A stretch of DNA of 64,000 bases from Hetaerina americana (GCA_022747635.1 JAKTNV010000003.1:96620454-96684453), one strand, 5' to 3'; positions 35,861-49,325 are shown, numbered from the stretch's first letter. Program-made: numbers and translations. Notes: generated by a model from the sequence alone, not told the origin.

Positions 35861-36429
35861 CTCTAACAGCTGTAATTGTTCTTTGGAAGAAATCGGCGTA
35901 AAAATTTCATTTTATGCATTTTACGTTTGGTCGTTGATAGTTAAACGCCTTTGTTGAATATTTCTTGCTACCAAATGACCGCATGCCAACTAAATTAATT
36001 TAAATGTTTAAGTTTAGTTTATAAGGAAATTTATCGTGTTTAATTGTTCATTCAGGAGTCCCTTTCGGATAAACAATGCCCGTGCGGTTCTTTAAGGAGC
36101 CACCATTTTCAAGAAAACGCGGCCGTGCCTCCTAATTTGTTCTAATCATTTTAATATGCAGTTTTTAAATAAAATATATACTTAAATACTCTGATATAAA
36201 ACAGAATTTTGATGTACCTGCCCTTCAGGTGGTCTTACCACAAATGAAAATGATTTCACAAATATAGAAACTATGAGAAACATCATCTCTAACTATTGAA
36301 TTGGTACTAATATATGAATCCTCCAACGCGCTGGCACACCATTTTATTCAAGTATAGCGCTTTTCTTCAATTTATTCTTTGAGGCACTAACTTTAAAGGG
36401 AACGAATTGCACCATAAGGTAAATTATGA
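35861..36429. other. AT-rich unassigned DNA
   Basis: No supportable feature. Confidence 0.45.
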
Positions 36430-36675
36430 AAGGTTTGCACACTTACCGTCCCAAGAAAAGACGTCTGGCTCTCACTAAAGAGAATACGTCAGTGAATGTA
36501 ATAGGCTCCCGTGCTCCATCGATTGCACGGCCTGGTCTGGTACCCAAGTGCGCCCTCACGATTGGGTTTACTCTATCCTCGATTGTCAGCACCAGGCATT
36601 TACACCGTTTCGTATATGAAATCACCTTTCCAACCTAAAAAGCTAACTTTCCATCAAGCGAGTCACTAGGGAAGC
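36430..36675 (+). repeat. Unidentified dispersed repeat F, copy 2
   Basis: Aligns with 35113-35350 with several small gaps. It sits in AT-rich DNA and keeps a markedly higher GC content than its flanks, so it has visible edges, with the left near 36430. The right part holds GCGAGTCACTAGGGAAGC, which recurs with small changes at 26008-26024. A 70-codon frame across it shares words with the copy-1 frame only because the DNA is shared. Confidence 0.65.
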
Positions 36676-38159
36676 AAATGCATGTTAATAATACGATAAT
36701 GAAAGATTCTGCTGCTTAATCTGTGCACTAAAATTTTCTGCAAAAACGATAAATATGAAATTTTAATAATATAGGTAGGCTGCAAAATTAACGCGTGCTG
36801 ACTACAAAAATTGTATAGGATATATTGAATGTTATCAATAGAAGACAACTTTAAAGACAGCTTTAAAAAAGTCTAAATATGAACACTGTCAGCGTATTAG
36901 CTCGAATATAAAAGCCATGATGTTATATAAGTCTGTTCACATAGTCTTGCAGGGCGCATACAAAGTGTTGAAACACCTGGTTGAGAGCTCGGCACAAGCC
37001 ATTAGCCTGGAAATAAAATACCCTTGAAATGAAACCCAAATTATGGTAGTGAAAACCATAGGCCAACAACTAGAGAATAATAGAGAAACATTCGTCTCAT
37101 TCAAGTATACAGTAGCAAATGAACAAAATAAGGATAAGAATCTTGCAAGAGGAAAGTTGTGGAAGCAGTTCTACACATGTATAGGTATTCATGTATATTC
37201 AATACATTTTATATTAATTCATTAAATTTGCAGGTCGCATAATTAGATAAGATAACCACTCGCAAAATTTAGATTTAGAAACATTGATATCCTAGCTGTA
37301 TCTTGCCACACGTTTGTAAATACTTGACTCTTCAAATAAATTCCAATACTACTGAGAAAATATTAGCATGCAAGTAGTGCAGAAGATGAAATATATAGGC
37401 TCCAATAAATGGCTTTCTGAATGATAATTTTTCCTTCCTTTGACTAAAAAATACATGCACATGCTTGCAGGGAAAATTTGAGTGCACAGTTGTTCTGGCA
37501 CTACTTAAGTCATTTTAATGCATTGTATGCAAGAATATTTAATTAATCCGATCTTTTACATTATTATGTAATGTAAACAATACTATCGTATGGTACGATT
37601 AATCACAAACTAACTTATTTTAAGAAATATATACCTGATATATTAACGAAACCCTCTAATTATGATAATTTTTATTGGATATGATAGGCTGTTAAACTTA
37701 AGAATAAAATATTTGCAAATTAATATGAAGTCTAATTGTAAAATTAATTGATTTCCTTTCACGAGCGGATGAGTAAAACTCGCTCTGTATGTTTAACGAA
37801 ACACATTTTTCTCGCTGAAAATGATATAATTTACCTCCACATTTAATTTATGACATGGATTTGTACTATGGATTACTTTACGATAAAGATGCATTTTTTC
37901 TGCCTTTACGCGCCCTGACACGGCTATGTTGGTTTCCGTCCATGAATTTGTTTCGAATTAAATGCTTTTAGGTTGCACTTGTCTTCGACTCCTAATGTCT
38001 ACTTTGAAATTGTTTTCAATCCTGTGTGTTCCCATGGAGAAAGTCCTGGCATTCCTGTTTGACCACATCCCACCACGCAATCTGACTCAGAACACCAGAA
38101 GTGATAGGAATAAAAAGGACTGAGCAGAAGAAATTATCGAAATATTATTCATGCCGTGT
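36676..38159. other. AT-rich unassigned DNA
   Basis: No supportable feature. Confidence 0.5.
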
Positions 38160-39450
38160 TCTTGCGTCGGTCGGCCTTGAAATGTCCATCCATCGAACCC
38201 ACAGCGGGCAGTCCTCCCATCGCTGCCACCTTCGACTACCCGTCTCTAACGTCAGGCCTGCTGCAACGCTCATCTCCATGCCACCCCCCCCCATACCCTC
38301 TCAATTCGTTTCTATGATGGACCCGAATGCCTCAAACCCATTCCCCATAAGCCACCAATCCCCTCCCCCGATCGCATCCTGTGTAGGTATATGCCTCGAT
38401 CCCTCAACATATCTGTTGGATCCGCCACTCTCCCGTCCGTACCGCAACCCGTCCTCCGACCCACACGCGTCCCTCCCCTTCGCCCCGTTAGTGATGTGGC
38501 GTCCGTCCCACCACCCGCCTCCCAGGGCTCGGAGACCCCTCGCGACCCCACCAGATTCGAGCACGCAAACCACCTCCCCCCTCCACCCACCCCCCTTGGC
38601 CCCGCGATCCCACGCGCCAGCCCTCCACCCCCGGATGCCAGCACAAAAATCCTTCCCACCCCACGCCCGAGCTCCGCAACGGAAATGTCAACGCCACGCT
38701 CGCTCTCGTGGCGAGGACACCGCAGTTCTGTCAAAATGCATTCCGAGGGAAGGAGGAGAGGGAGTGGGGTAGGAAGGAAATGGAAGGGGGAGGTGGGAGG
38801 GGGTACGCGGAGTGAAGGGAGGGGCCACCCGCCCAGGCGTTGGTGGTGGTGTGTGTTCCGGGGTGCAAGTTTTGTGTATGGAGGGTGGTGGGGAGGGGCG
38901 GGATTCCTCTCTGCGTTATGTGTCGTTGCGGCGGAAGGGGCGGAGGAGAGAAGGGGCGGGGGATCGGCCGCTGAATGGGAGTGTGGGAGTTTGGTGGGAA
39001 TCCATCATATTGCGCACGAGGTAGTCCAAAAACGCGTGCGGTTATGAATTGCAAGTCCCGGCTAATTCCAATACGCGCTTTGCATGCGGAGCTGTCCCAT
39101 TTTGTCCTCGCTCCCTTTCTTCCATTCCCCCTCCCTTTGACACCCAGCCGTCTCTCTCCACCCCACTCCTCGCGCTGTACACACACCCGTTCCGTCCAAC
39201 CCCCTTCCCATCCCTTTCCGCAAATTCTCGTCCCCCCATTCTTTCCCGGGCGCCCCCGTTTATCATCCACAACAATGGACGAGCCCCTCTCCCCCACCCG
39301 TTCGCCCGTCTTTTCTTCCCTTCCTCCCTTTTATTCTCTTTCCCTACGTGTTAAGTGACAGTCTCACACGTTTGCCTCCCACACCACCGTCATCAACCAC
39401 CGTTTCTCTCCCACCATTCCCTGATGCTTTGCCCAGCTCCACCTTTGGTT
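38160..39450. other. GC-rich island with two skew switches
   Basis: The plus strand is C-rich at 38200-38650, G-rich at 38740-38990, then C/T-rich at 39100-39440. The junctions are sharp. Open frames up to 223 codons occur on both strands; all are proline-, arginine- or glycine-rich and unrecognised. Confidence 0.5.
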
Positions 39451-40399
39451 ATTAATTCTCTTTTTCCATTAGTCAGTTCTAATTCCATATATTTCTTCAA
39501 AATCATTCAACAGTTTCTACCATTACTATTGCTTTCAGATATTTGTAATGGCAGACACCGGACTTAATGAAATCGGGATAGTTAAGGTGATAACCAATTA
39601 TGTGTTTCCTAAATATTTTTACACCCACACCGCGAAATTGAATTCTGTCTGGGATATGGAAGTCGTGTTTCCCCAGGTTTAGGGAATAGGATTTTGGGTT
39701 CAAAAAAACCTTAGGCACTAGCGAGGGCTGAAACCGAATTTAATTCATGCATGTTATCTCCGTTTATTCCTGGTATATTTTTTAATTGAAAAATAAAAAC
39801 AAATTTTGGGAGCTAAGGAACATATTAGAACTAGTCACTGATGAAAAGTGATTGAAAAATATAACTTTTCTGGAATTGAAGGTCACCCATTTGATGGAAA
39901 ACGATAACCACTGTGTTAATTTCTTTGTATTATAGACTGTGGTCAAATTTGATTTTTTGAGTAAATTTTTATGGCATAATCTGGGGTAATCCTTTTTTAC
40001 TAGAAAAATATAGAAGTTCTCTGTTTGAAATTTTCGTCATTATGGGAATATGGAAGGAAGTATAGGAAGACTATCCTGTCTGAGCACCGCACTAAATGGC
40101 GGTTTAAAGTAATCCTTCATTATATCACTATAATCCCTATTATTGGAGACAAATAATACCCACTACATGCTCTATTCCAGAAAAGGATGAGTATCTGACA
40201 TTTTAGTTAAAATACTTTCAATGTTAAGTGTTCTTAAGTATCAAGGAAATATTTGTTATCATTATTTCCTTTCTTCTGGTTTCACATAATCCTCTCTCCT
40301 TTTGACTTAATAGATTACTCCATTTTTTTAATTTGTGGTACCTTCAGTCTACTGCATCTTTTCCTCTCAGTTGTCTCAACATTTATCTTTATTTCTGAT
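39451..40399. other. AT-rich unassigned DNA
   Basis: No supportable feature. Confidence 0.45.
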
Positions 40400-41600
40400 G
40401 CGTCAAACCTGTCTCTTCGTCACCTTCAACCCACGTCCTCACACCGTCAACCTCTCCAGCCCCGCACTCCGCCGGGCAATGGGCAAACCCGTCTCGCATA
40501 CAAGGGACGTATGGCCATGAAACCATTTCTCTGTTCTCTCCTAATGGCTGAGGCGTACAGGACGATTATCAAAAAGCGCGACATGGCCCCATCTTTTGCA
40601 CTTAGTTTCATTTTTCTCGGTGCGATACGGGAGCCTCCAACCAGTTTTGACCACTATTGTTTTTTTTCCTTTACCTCATCCTTCGTCTTTTTCCCAATTC
40701 ACCTCTTTCTTCACGGGCGAACGTTGAAATGCGGCGCACATCTTTCTTTCTCTCTCGTTCGCCTTCCAGTTTTTTGAAACCTGCTCTAGGATTTGGATGG
40801 GTAATCAAGGATTTTGCGTCAGACCCTCCCCCGCAAGACCATGAAAAATGAAATGTTTTGCGGGTTCTCGAAGAAGATTGAACTAGGTGGCGGGGACGGA
40901 GGTTAGAAGCCGCAAGGAGGCATGTCGCGTCCGGATTTGCTTCACGCTCTGTTACGTACTGCGGCTTCGTCTTCTTCCGTCGTCTCATTGACCGGATTGG
41001 GAGTACAGGCGATGCCACCTCTATGATCGCGATCGGTTTATAGAACACCCGCTGGAGATGGGAGTGGAGAGGGCGAGTGGGGAGGGTAACCACCCGAATG
41101 GGGTGAAGATTCGGTGGAGGGGACAAATATATATGTGTGTATATATGTGTGTGTACATATATGTGCGCGTATGTATATGTATAGGCTTCTTCCTACGCGA
41201 CGTGTCCGGTTATGACCCGAAACGGAGCGTTTTTTTTTAGAGTCATAAAGGCCACGGCTTTCGGAGCTGCCGTCGCTCCTCCGTCGTCTCACTCTTTTCC
41301 CTTCCCCCTCCCGTCAGGATGTGGTTGGTTGGTAAGAAGACGGCGGCGTCATAGTGTCCACAACCTTTCGAAAGAGGTCGATTCCCTCGTCCTATCGCCC
41401 CCTTCCCTCCCCCTCTCTCTCTTTGACTCCGTCCACTCCACGCCTCGCCTACTTCCATCCCTCCCTCCCTCCCCAACCATTTTTCTCCTTTTTTTCTGCT
41501 CATCCCTTATCCCTATTTGTCTTCTTCATCCCACATGACGTAGTAAAAGGGCCTCCTCTTGAACTTTCTCCTCCTCTTTCATCTGAGATGTTCTTTTAAG
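40400..41600. other. Moderately GC-rich segment
   Basis: Mixed composition, C/T-rich on the plus strand at 41280-41500. The longest frame (174 codons, 40253-40777, +) starts in AT-rich DNA with a hydrophobic stretch and matches nothing known. Confidence 0.4.
41127..41182. repeat. (TA/TG)n imperfect microsatellite
   Basis: Alternating TATA, TGTG and CATA purine-pyrimidine dinucleotides over about 55 bases, a potential Z-DNA-forming tract. Confidence 0.8.
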
Positions 41601-43129
41601 GAATGCTCTTGACACTCGTGTGGTCTCATCTGACTAATGCCACCTGAATAAACAGCTGGTTCAGGGAAAATAAAAAAAATTGAATGGTTAGAGAATAGAT
41701 CAGCTTGACGGTGATTAGAAAAGTTGACACTCCGATAAACACACGCAGTGTTACTTCCAGTCGAGATTGTCCCATTGCATGTGAAAATGAGTTGTAATGC
41801 TCTGTGCTTTGTTTGACAATGTTGTCAGGGAATTCGAAATCACGAGAAGGAATATTTTTGCAGTTTTCCCGTGAGGTGCTTATTTAGTTTGGCTGAAAAT
41901 CTATGAGAATGCTCTAAAGCCATATAGAAATAAGTAATCCCCCCCATTCGTTCTGTGCGTATTCGTAGAAGTTGTAAAAGTATTCACATCTACCAGGCTA
42001 ATGTAGCAGTATTTCCTATTGATCATTGGTCATATTGAACGACGCGAATATATCATATTTTGGCATCAGAGAAATAGAACAGGTGCATTTTTTTAACGTG
42101 AAAGGTCTACCGCAACTAAAATAGCTTATATTTTACTTTATTAATAACAACTGCTTTAAACCATGGATCCCCGCTTCTTCATCTTGTGGCTTAGACCCGA
42201 ACACGGATGCAGGAAATACCAAACATTCCGGAAGCCTGAGCCGTAGGAGGAAACACGCCAGGAACAAGGGGGAGGCATTGTTACTGCTTGTTAGCCATAA
42301 AACTATTTTGGCTAAAAGACAAAAATTAGGCCCTAAAATTGCCCCACCCTCTTTTTAAATACATTTTTATGGTCATATTTTCGAGTAAATTTTACCTTCA
42401 TACCATGAATACAGCTTTACATTCAATAGTATTTTGTATTAAAAAGTAATTACCTTGAGTCAAATAGAACACAATTAACCATTTAAAGAACACCGTTTCT
42501 ATAAAATGCATTTAGTTAACTTAAAAAATTAAGGGTAATGAGAACCATTCTCTATGGTTGTGACATAGGAAGAACCATACGCGAATGAACTGGAATTAAA
42601 TAAGTATTCAGATGGAATTTTTACATTAAAGTCTGTATGCCGCTGTCAATGACAAGAATAATTTCATTAATCGTATTAGTAAGATGAAAACTCTGGTTTT
42701 ATTTGATTTCATTGTGTGTGTGTGTCACGCAATGATTTCCAAACTGATCGCATTTCTTATTGAAAATGTAAGAGAACCTTCATAGACCATTTCAATGTGT
42801 AACGGGTACTAAAGCTAAAGATGATTTTTTAAAAATATGTAATTCTTTAACTATTGTTAGTTCTATTAAACATATGTATTATTTGGAGTAAAACATAGGG
42901 AAATATACGTTTTGAAACTTGAATATCCTAAAAGTTTAGTCACAAGCCCTTGAGATTTGCATATTTTCCTTGTGCGCTACTTTCACTTCCCCGAAAATTG
43001 AATCTCTTCCCGCATTGCATTACAATGACGTCGTTACATGAATCTGTTCCGATCTCCTTGAGCATGAAGGACGGAATGGTCGTGGGTCTTTTATCCATCC
43101 TCTAATGTTCTTCCTTTTTGCATTCGTGA
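41601..43129. other. AT-rich unassigned DNA
   Basis: Contains a short (GT)n at 42715-42725. Otherwise nothing supportable. Confidence 0.45.
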
Positions 43130-43680
43130 GCGCGACATCGGTACACCTTTTTCCATCCTATCCGCCACTCACGCTTCCTTAAATTCCTAATGTATACTTC
43201 CACGGAGGCGGAAGCATCCATTTAGTTCCTCTGCCTAGGCTTGGTTCCCCGATGGCCGCAATGCCAAACGGAGGGAAGGTTTGGTGGGGGCGGATGGTCG
43301 AGGGGCGGGTGGGAGGCTTACCAGCGCGAACGTCGAGGTTGTGGGGAGGGAGGATGAAAGAGGAGGGAGCGTCGGAGGACGGACGGGTGGATGAGTCGGC
43401 AGGAATGGCGGGGGCGGGATTTTCATTCGTGTGATTGACGTGAGGGAGGGGGGAGGAGGGACTCCGGGGAGAATGCGCGTGGAGGGAGGGGGTGGAGAGG
43501 GAGTGGCGTTGGAGGAAGGTTCAAAGTTTTACGCTGCGCAATGCGTGGGAGGGAAGGGGATTGGAAGGAGAAGGATTGAGGGAAGGATAAGGAAACTTAA
43601 CTGAGAGTGTAAGAGGAAGAGTGGAATTCCAGAGGCTGGAGTGGAAGGAGGGGAGTGAGAGGCGTGATGAAGGAATGCTG
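43130..43680. other. GC-rich purine island with G-quadruplex motif
   Basis: Plus strand G-rich from 43270 to 43680. A four-run G-quadruplex motif lies at 43444-43469 (loops of 1, 4 and 5). Open frames are short and unrecognised. Confidence 0.5.
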
Positions 43681-44084
43681 CAAGGGTTAAGTAAATGCAA
43701 GTTGAAGAGAATTTTAATTATATAGTTTCGAAAAGGATGTGGGAAAATATTGATATTCGTAGAAGAATAAATACTTATTACGTATTTGGATGAAAGAATA
43801 TTTGATTAAGTTATAATCGTATTAATATAGATATTTTTTGTCGGATAAATACCTGTAGAGGGCTTGTACTTCTTTTAATGTACTGATGATCTTTACAGAT
43901 ACAAAGCGCCGTGTATTTTTTTTAATTACACTCAATATGCGAGAATATTTTTGTCAGGGGATGTGATGCAGTTGAATTTCCTAAGAAATATTACTTCCGT
44001 GTAATACTGTCAAATTAATAAAAATGCTACTGGAAGGTCTATTTTATAAGTACACATTTAAATTTTAAAGTCATTAATGCGAAC
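43681..44084. other. AT-rich unassigned DNA
   Basis: No supportable feature. Confidence 0.4.
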
Positions 44085-44590
44085 TTTAGAGTGTATGATA
44101 CTCATGGTCTTCCTCGCGGGATCTTTTCTTCAATTTTTCCTTCTCTTTTGTTTCTAGCCAGCCCATTGTACCCCAAGGTGTGTCCAATACATTTAGTTTT
44201 TCTTTGCCCTAGAGTTCTCTCTTGGGCGTTCCCTCTACAACTTGTCCATGCACATCCTTGGTTCTCATTTCGTCTGTCCATTCCTCCAAGGCCGTGTTTC
44301 AAAGGTCTGAATTTCTTTCCTGCTCCATTTTCCAATATTTCATGTATCTAATCCATAGTGTGCAATGCTCAACGTTATCGTTTTGATGAACTGCTTTTTC
44401 GTCTCCATCCTCAAGTTTTTAGTAGTAAACTAGTAGTCTCCCCTTCTTCATGAACGCCTTCCTAACTTGATATATTCTTTACTTAATGCGGGTTGAATTT
44501 CTTCCCACGTAGTTTATGCTGGTTCCAAGGTACATGAAGGAACCTTGCTCTAATTTTATCTCTCCAATATAAGACTGGGTAAATTCTAGA
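44085..44590 (-). mobile_element. RTE-like LINE C-terminal remnant (copy 2)
   Basis: On the minus strand, starting near 44565 and with several frameshifts, one reads GSFMYLGTSINYVGRNSTRI, RKAFMKKGRLL, METKKQFIKTITLSIA, ERTLGQRKTKCIGHTLGYNG and REGKIEEKIPRGRP (to 44102). This is the region after the RT palm of endonuclease-RT LINEs; the RWIGHxLRH and GKxPRGRPR signatures are recognisable though mutated. No endonuclease or RT active site is present. It is oriented opposite to the other two copies. Confidence 0.8.
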
Positions 44591-44999
44591 TACTTTCCTA
44601 AATAAAAAGCTAATTACCTACCAATATGATGAAAAGTCTTCAATTTTGTTTATAATGAACTTTGGAGGTATCAGTTATGAACAAATAAAGAGAGAAATCA
44701 TTTTTTAACGACAAGGATATTTCTGAAATATATTTACCTCATTTATTTGGAATAGTGTAAATATATAATATTCTGTTCGAAAATGTAAGGTTTTGTTTCT
44801 TGTTTCGAGCTGCTAAAAACTTTGTTTCATAGTTTTAGATAAAGCCGTTCATCATGTGCTTACTCTGTAACCTTAGATAAGATTGAATTTTCAATCTTTT
44901 GCAAGAATCTCAGTCATCTAAAGGATTGGAGTCCATTTGTGCGCAATACTTTTCATATGCGAACGGAAAATGATGGTTATCTGGTGAAGAACCTAGGAT
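44591..44999. other. AT-rich unassigned DNA
   Basis: No supportable feature. Confidence 0.4.
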
Positions 45000-45560
45000 A
45001 AGACACGAAAATAAGAATGACTAGACGTCTCGAGGGGCACGATGACGATTGGCTGGAGGGAATGCGAGTAGGAATGGACATGGAAACGGAGGAGTTTGAT
45101 GTGTGTCTGGTGCTGCTGCCATGTTTCTCAACTCTCGAGTGGACGCGGGCACTGTTTCCGGAGAGTGTGGTCTCTCCAGGGATGCTGCAGGGGGGAGAGG
45201 TGGGAGGAGGGTGGTGTTCGCGTTTGCCGAGGGCGGAGGTTAAGGTCCGGTGTGAGATAATATTGTGGCGAAGGATGCGGCGGAGTGGAATAGAAGTGTG
45301 GGGGAGGGAGGGCGGGAGGCGAATGGAGAATTGAGCCCCCCCCTCGGAAGGGCTCTGGGGAGGATTGTGGAGAATCTTGAGAAATGTGTGCAAGGGAGAG
45401 GGAGGGTGTGTGTGTTTGCGTTTGTGTGAGATCTCGCGCGCTTTCGTATGATGGGTCGAGAATGGAGATGGGTCTTCGGGAAGGCGGGGGCGAGGGTGTG
45501 CGGCGGGAGATGGAGGCGCAAAGGCTGAACGATGTGTGAGGAATCTGAGTGAAGGTATAC
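45000..45560. other. GC-rich purine-biased island
   Basis: G-rich plus strand with clustered G runs near 45190-45210 and 45300-45360. Open frames on both strands (105 and 138 codons) are complementary shadows of each other, with no known product. Confidence 0.45.
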
Positions 45561-46699
45561 TATAAAGGGCGGCGGGCGGTTACGAGGAATCTAATGGAGG
45601 ATTTAGATGGATAAAACTTCGCAAATCAAAATTCCTCGAACTCAGACAAATTTTCGACCCAGTGTCATTGGTTGAATACAACATACCTACCTATACGTCG
45701 AGGTGGAGCGAAGACTATCGTATTTTAATCAAATGGATTTTTGGAACCCAAGGAATGTTGTTTCTTCTTCGTTTGTCGGTTTTTGGCACACACGGCGGGT
45801 TACACGTTAACTTACATCTGGCTCCATCTCAACCAAGTATTTTAATGGCATCCCCACTGTTAACTTGTAAGGCTAAGTACTAAAGGTTCGCGGGTTTGAA
45901 TTTGAACATGTAATTACTTGAAAACATGCCACTTTTCTAACATTTATCATGTCCAGTTAATTGAATTTGAGCTCTGCACAATTTTTGAGCAATATTTTTG
46001 TTCACTCATGTGTCGACGGGCCACGTATCCCTCAATTTATAATAAAAAAAGGCTGAGTAGAGATTCTTGTTGGCATCCTATGCTTCCTATGTTGCAATTT
46101 GGACCAAACGAAAACCGATACCAGACAAGATAAAATCCACAAACCATAGTTTACAAACTTCTGCTCGAATTTGCCTAGGAGTTTTTCCAATTTGCCAGAT
46201 TGGGAAAGTTGAAACGATTGAAGAATACAGTCATCAAAACCAAGGACCTCAAGAGAGAACTTAATTTGGTTAGTGTAACTCCTTCGGTGTACAGTGAGGG
46301 CAAAGCTCGAACATCTATCTAGTTATGATGCCATTAAGTTAAGACGATATTTCATGTTTATAGCATTTTGATAATTCATTTGAATATTTTTACAGTTTGA
46401 AGTTTAATTTTGGTGTAGAATGGCTACTTTATTTTATGACTTCCAGTGATTACTTATTTCTGCCAATTATTGGATTATTACCTTCATTATAGTTTAATCT
46501 CGGCAATAGAAACATCTTTTGTTGAATATTCATTCAAGTACACATCAGACCCTACAACCTTAATCTGAATTTTGTTCTATCCATACAATTTGGACCTAAA
46601 TATTTTTCAGCGCCAGCACCTTCATAATTTATAAAAATATGTTATCCAATTTTCTTAGAGCATTATTTTTGATAGTATCTTTTATTTTCCCATTTCCAC
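45561..46699. other. AT-rich unassigned DNA
   Basis: No supportable feature. A weak B-box-like stretch at about 45885-45900 was not convincing. Confidence 0.45.
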
Positions 46700-47820
46700 T
46701 CTTCTTGCTTTATTTACTCTCCTTATATGCTTCACCAAGATTTCAGCCGTTTATATCCTCTCCAATATCTTCCTCCTCTGAACGAAGAATTTCAGATGGG
46801 CTCCCAAATCCCTCGGCTCCATTCCACTCGGCTCCGGCTTTTCTTCCTCGCCGACTCTTTCCCATCTTCTTCGGTACTCGGACCCCTTCTCCACTTCACA
46901 CTCGCACAATTCTCCCGTTATCTCATCCTTCTCTTCCTTTGATCCTACTCATCTCGTTTCATACTTCTCACCTCTCAATTATACCCCTCTTAGCTCTACT
47001 TTCTCGTTCATGCTTAAACTGCATCATCTATAAAGTCCATCTGGTACTGCACCACTCCTGCATTCTTTTTTATCACTTTTACTCATTATTTTTACCTCCA
47101 GTACTGATTTTATTACGGTTGGTATACTTACCTCAGCTCTAAGTGTAAAACTAATAATATAATAAAACCATAGTTGTTTCATAGATAATGAATTCAGGCG
47201 CGCACTTAGGGCAAATTATTCTCAATCCAATGAATGAATGAAAATTAGATGGATAGATTGAACTCGCTGATTGAGTGCAGAAGGCAGTGACCATAGTAAT
47301 ATTTTTTTGTAGCCAAATGAGGTCGTCTTTGAGAATAGCACCTGCAGTATGATTATGATACCAAAAGTACATATTAATTGTTTAAAAAACGTTTACGGTC
47401 AACGTCACTCTTCTTCCACTCATCCTATGTCTCACCACCTTCCCATCACTTCCTACGCTACTTAGCTCATTTTTTTTCGGCCTTCTTATTCTCTCCTCGT
47501 CATATCTCCTCCTCTCACTCGCGCATGAAAGAACACTTTCGGCTAGATCCGAACCCATTCCCTTAAATTTTCATCTCCCTTGCCTCCCCGGGAGCTATTT
47601 TGCTCTCCACCTCCCTCCTGCCCATTCCCACACCCTGACGGTTTCTCGTAACCCCTTCGGATCTTCACGTCCGATAGGGCTTTGGATAAAAAAAGCACGA
47701 AGACGAGGCCGAGCGTCTAGAGTACTCGGGCATACTCGTTCTCCCATTCCAATGCGCCGAGCACCAAGGTCCTCTTATGCCCTCGCCCCTTCCATCTTTA
47801 CCTCCGTTCTTAAGAGCGAA
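46700..47820. other. Pyrimidine-biased segment
   Basis: C/T-rich on the plus strand at 46700-47000 and 47400-47640. The 167-codon frame 46639-47142 is rich in Leu, Ser, Pro and Phe because of composition. No gene supported. Confidence 0.4.
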
Positions 47821-48450
47821 AATTTTCTTTTGAAATGATCGCATGCCCTAATACTAACCTCTACCAAAGTCAAGCATTTATATTCTTGAACCTGGTACTA
47901 TTTTTTTATTAGACCCGCGTAAATCAAATTTGTTTAAAAAAAATAGGATTAAGGTTAAGTTTTCAGGTTTGTCTGACATGGGCCTTACAGCTAGACTTGT
48001 TCAAGAAATACATCAGGCATTCATATTTATGTTTCTAATGCGAACCAATTCGAGATTTACCGTATAACTATAGTAATATTAACATTTATTTCAATAGGTA
48101 ACGTATTCTAGGAACTTATTTTACGTCTCATTATTAGTCATGACTATCAAATCAAATGCGAGTGGCTTTTTAATATAGCTAAGCATATATTCGGTTTTTA
48201 CGAATTTCGGATTTACAAATTGTGTATACCTCGCAAAAGCTGTATCTACACTATTTTAAAAGGTCATATGAACTCATGCCGCATATACTAGGAATATATT
48301 GTTAAAAATGCTGATATATTCAGTTAACGAATCTGAAAATAAATATTAGTTTAGATGTGTCATATCGAGAATGAAGGAGTAAAACATGATGCATTACTTT
48401 TCAACATGCATATGGCAATAATAACCGAACGGCTCATGCTGAGTACTTGT
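47821..48450. other. AT-rich unassigned DNA
   Basis: No supportable feature before the family-B SINE that starts near 48451. Confidence 0.4.
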
Positions 48451-48741
48451 TGTAGTATTGATTATTAGGGTGGCGACCGACTGCAGTGTTTCTTGGCCCC
48501 AAAAAATAGGTGGGTATTTCCGTAGAGGTAGGATATTTTAGGGCATGGAGGAAGTTCAGAGAAACCTTGTGTCGGTATAAGCCCACTCTTGACGACAGGT
48601 GCCAAGGGGTTCACAATTAAACATCCCATCCGATGGACGGCGTGCTCTCCCTAAAGCACCTCAAATAGGGATCGGGATACCACTGAAAAATCCTGGCTCC
48701 ACCGTGAATCTAGCCAGGACTCTCGGTGTGCGAGCCCTATA
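48451..48741 (-). repeat. tRNA-headed SINE, family B, copy 2 (old)
   Basis: A diverged copy of the 29.6- and 49.0-kb SINE, in reverse orientation. The tail (GTAGTATTGATT), the body words CATCCCATCCGATGGACGGCGTG and CACCTCAAATAGGGATCGGGAT, and part of the head are readable. The 5' end of the head is missing. Several internal deletions and no clear target duplication mark it as older than the others. Confidence 0.8.
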
Positions 48742-49015
48742 AGGAATCATACGTTATTAACAATAGTTTAAGTTTGTCGCTGACTTTTGTATTGCCGCAA
48801 TCAAATTACTAACTAGGAACCTTGATTACTTCTGCACTCAAAAAGCATTGAATTAGTTATACTTCTTTCTAAAATATTTTAATTTTGGATTAATTACTGC
48901 CTTCAGAAAAATACTTTTTCATTTTAAACTTTCATCCCGTTTTTCTGCTGGATATTTTACACATTCCATACAGACAGATAACTCTTAATCATTTGTATAT
49001 ATACAGTAAAATAGA

Positions 49016-49325
49016 GGGATCGAGATGGTGCGGGGGCTAACGTATTGGCTTCCCACCCTGAGGGCGCGGGTTCAAATCCCGGCGGTGTTCGATATTTTTC
49101 AGAGGTATCTCGATCCCTACTTGAGGTGCTCTGTGGAGGGCACTTTGAGTGAGTACGCCGTCCGTCGGATGGGACGTTAAGCTGCGGACCCCTTGGCGAC
49201 TTTCGTAAAGAGTAGGCTAATGCCGACGCCGGGTTTCTCTCCACCCTTCATCCTTTCCTGTCCATCCCCTATGGCGCAAATGACTTAAGCTGTCGGTCGC
49301 CTCCCCTAAAAACTAATACTACTAC
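49016..49325 (+). repeat. tRNA-headed SINE, family B, copy 3 (best preserved)
   Basis: 310-bp SINE with a 12-bp direct repeat on each side (49004-49015 and 49326-49337; 11 of 12 identical). The A box TGGTGCGGGGG (49026-49036) has one mismatch to consensus. The B box GGTTCAAATCC (49069-49079) is perfect. The body includes an internal echo of the first bases (CTCGATCCCT at 49106) and ends in CTAATACTACTAC. The tail of repeated TAC units, not poly(A), suggests that a LINE with the same 3' repeat moved it. Confidence 0.92.

Noticed and set aside
38101..39297. Frames of 188-223 codons on both strands as genes
   Set aside because: Mutually overlapping, proline/arginine/glycine-rich, explained by C-rich and G-rich blocks.
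46639..47142. 167-codon hydrophobic frame as a membrane protein
   Set aside because: Leu/Ser/Phe/Pro richness follows the pyrimidine-rich strand; no recognisable family.
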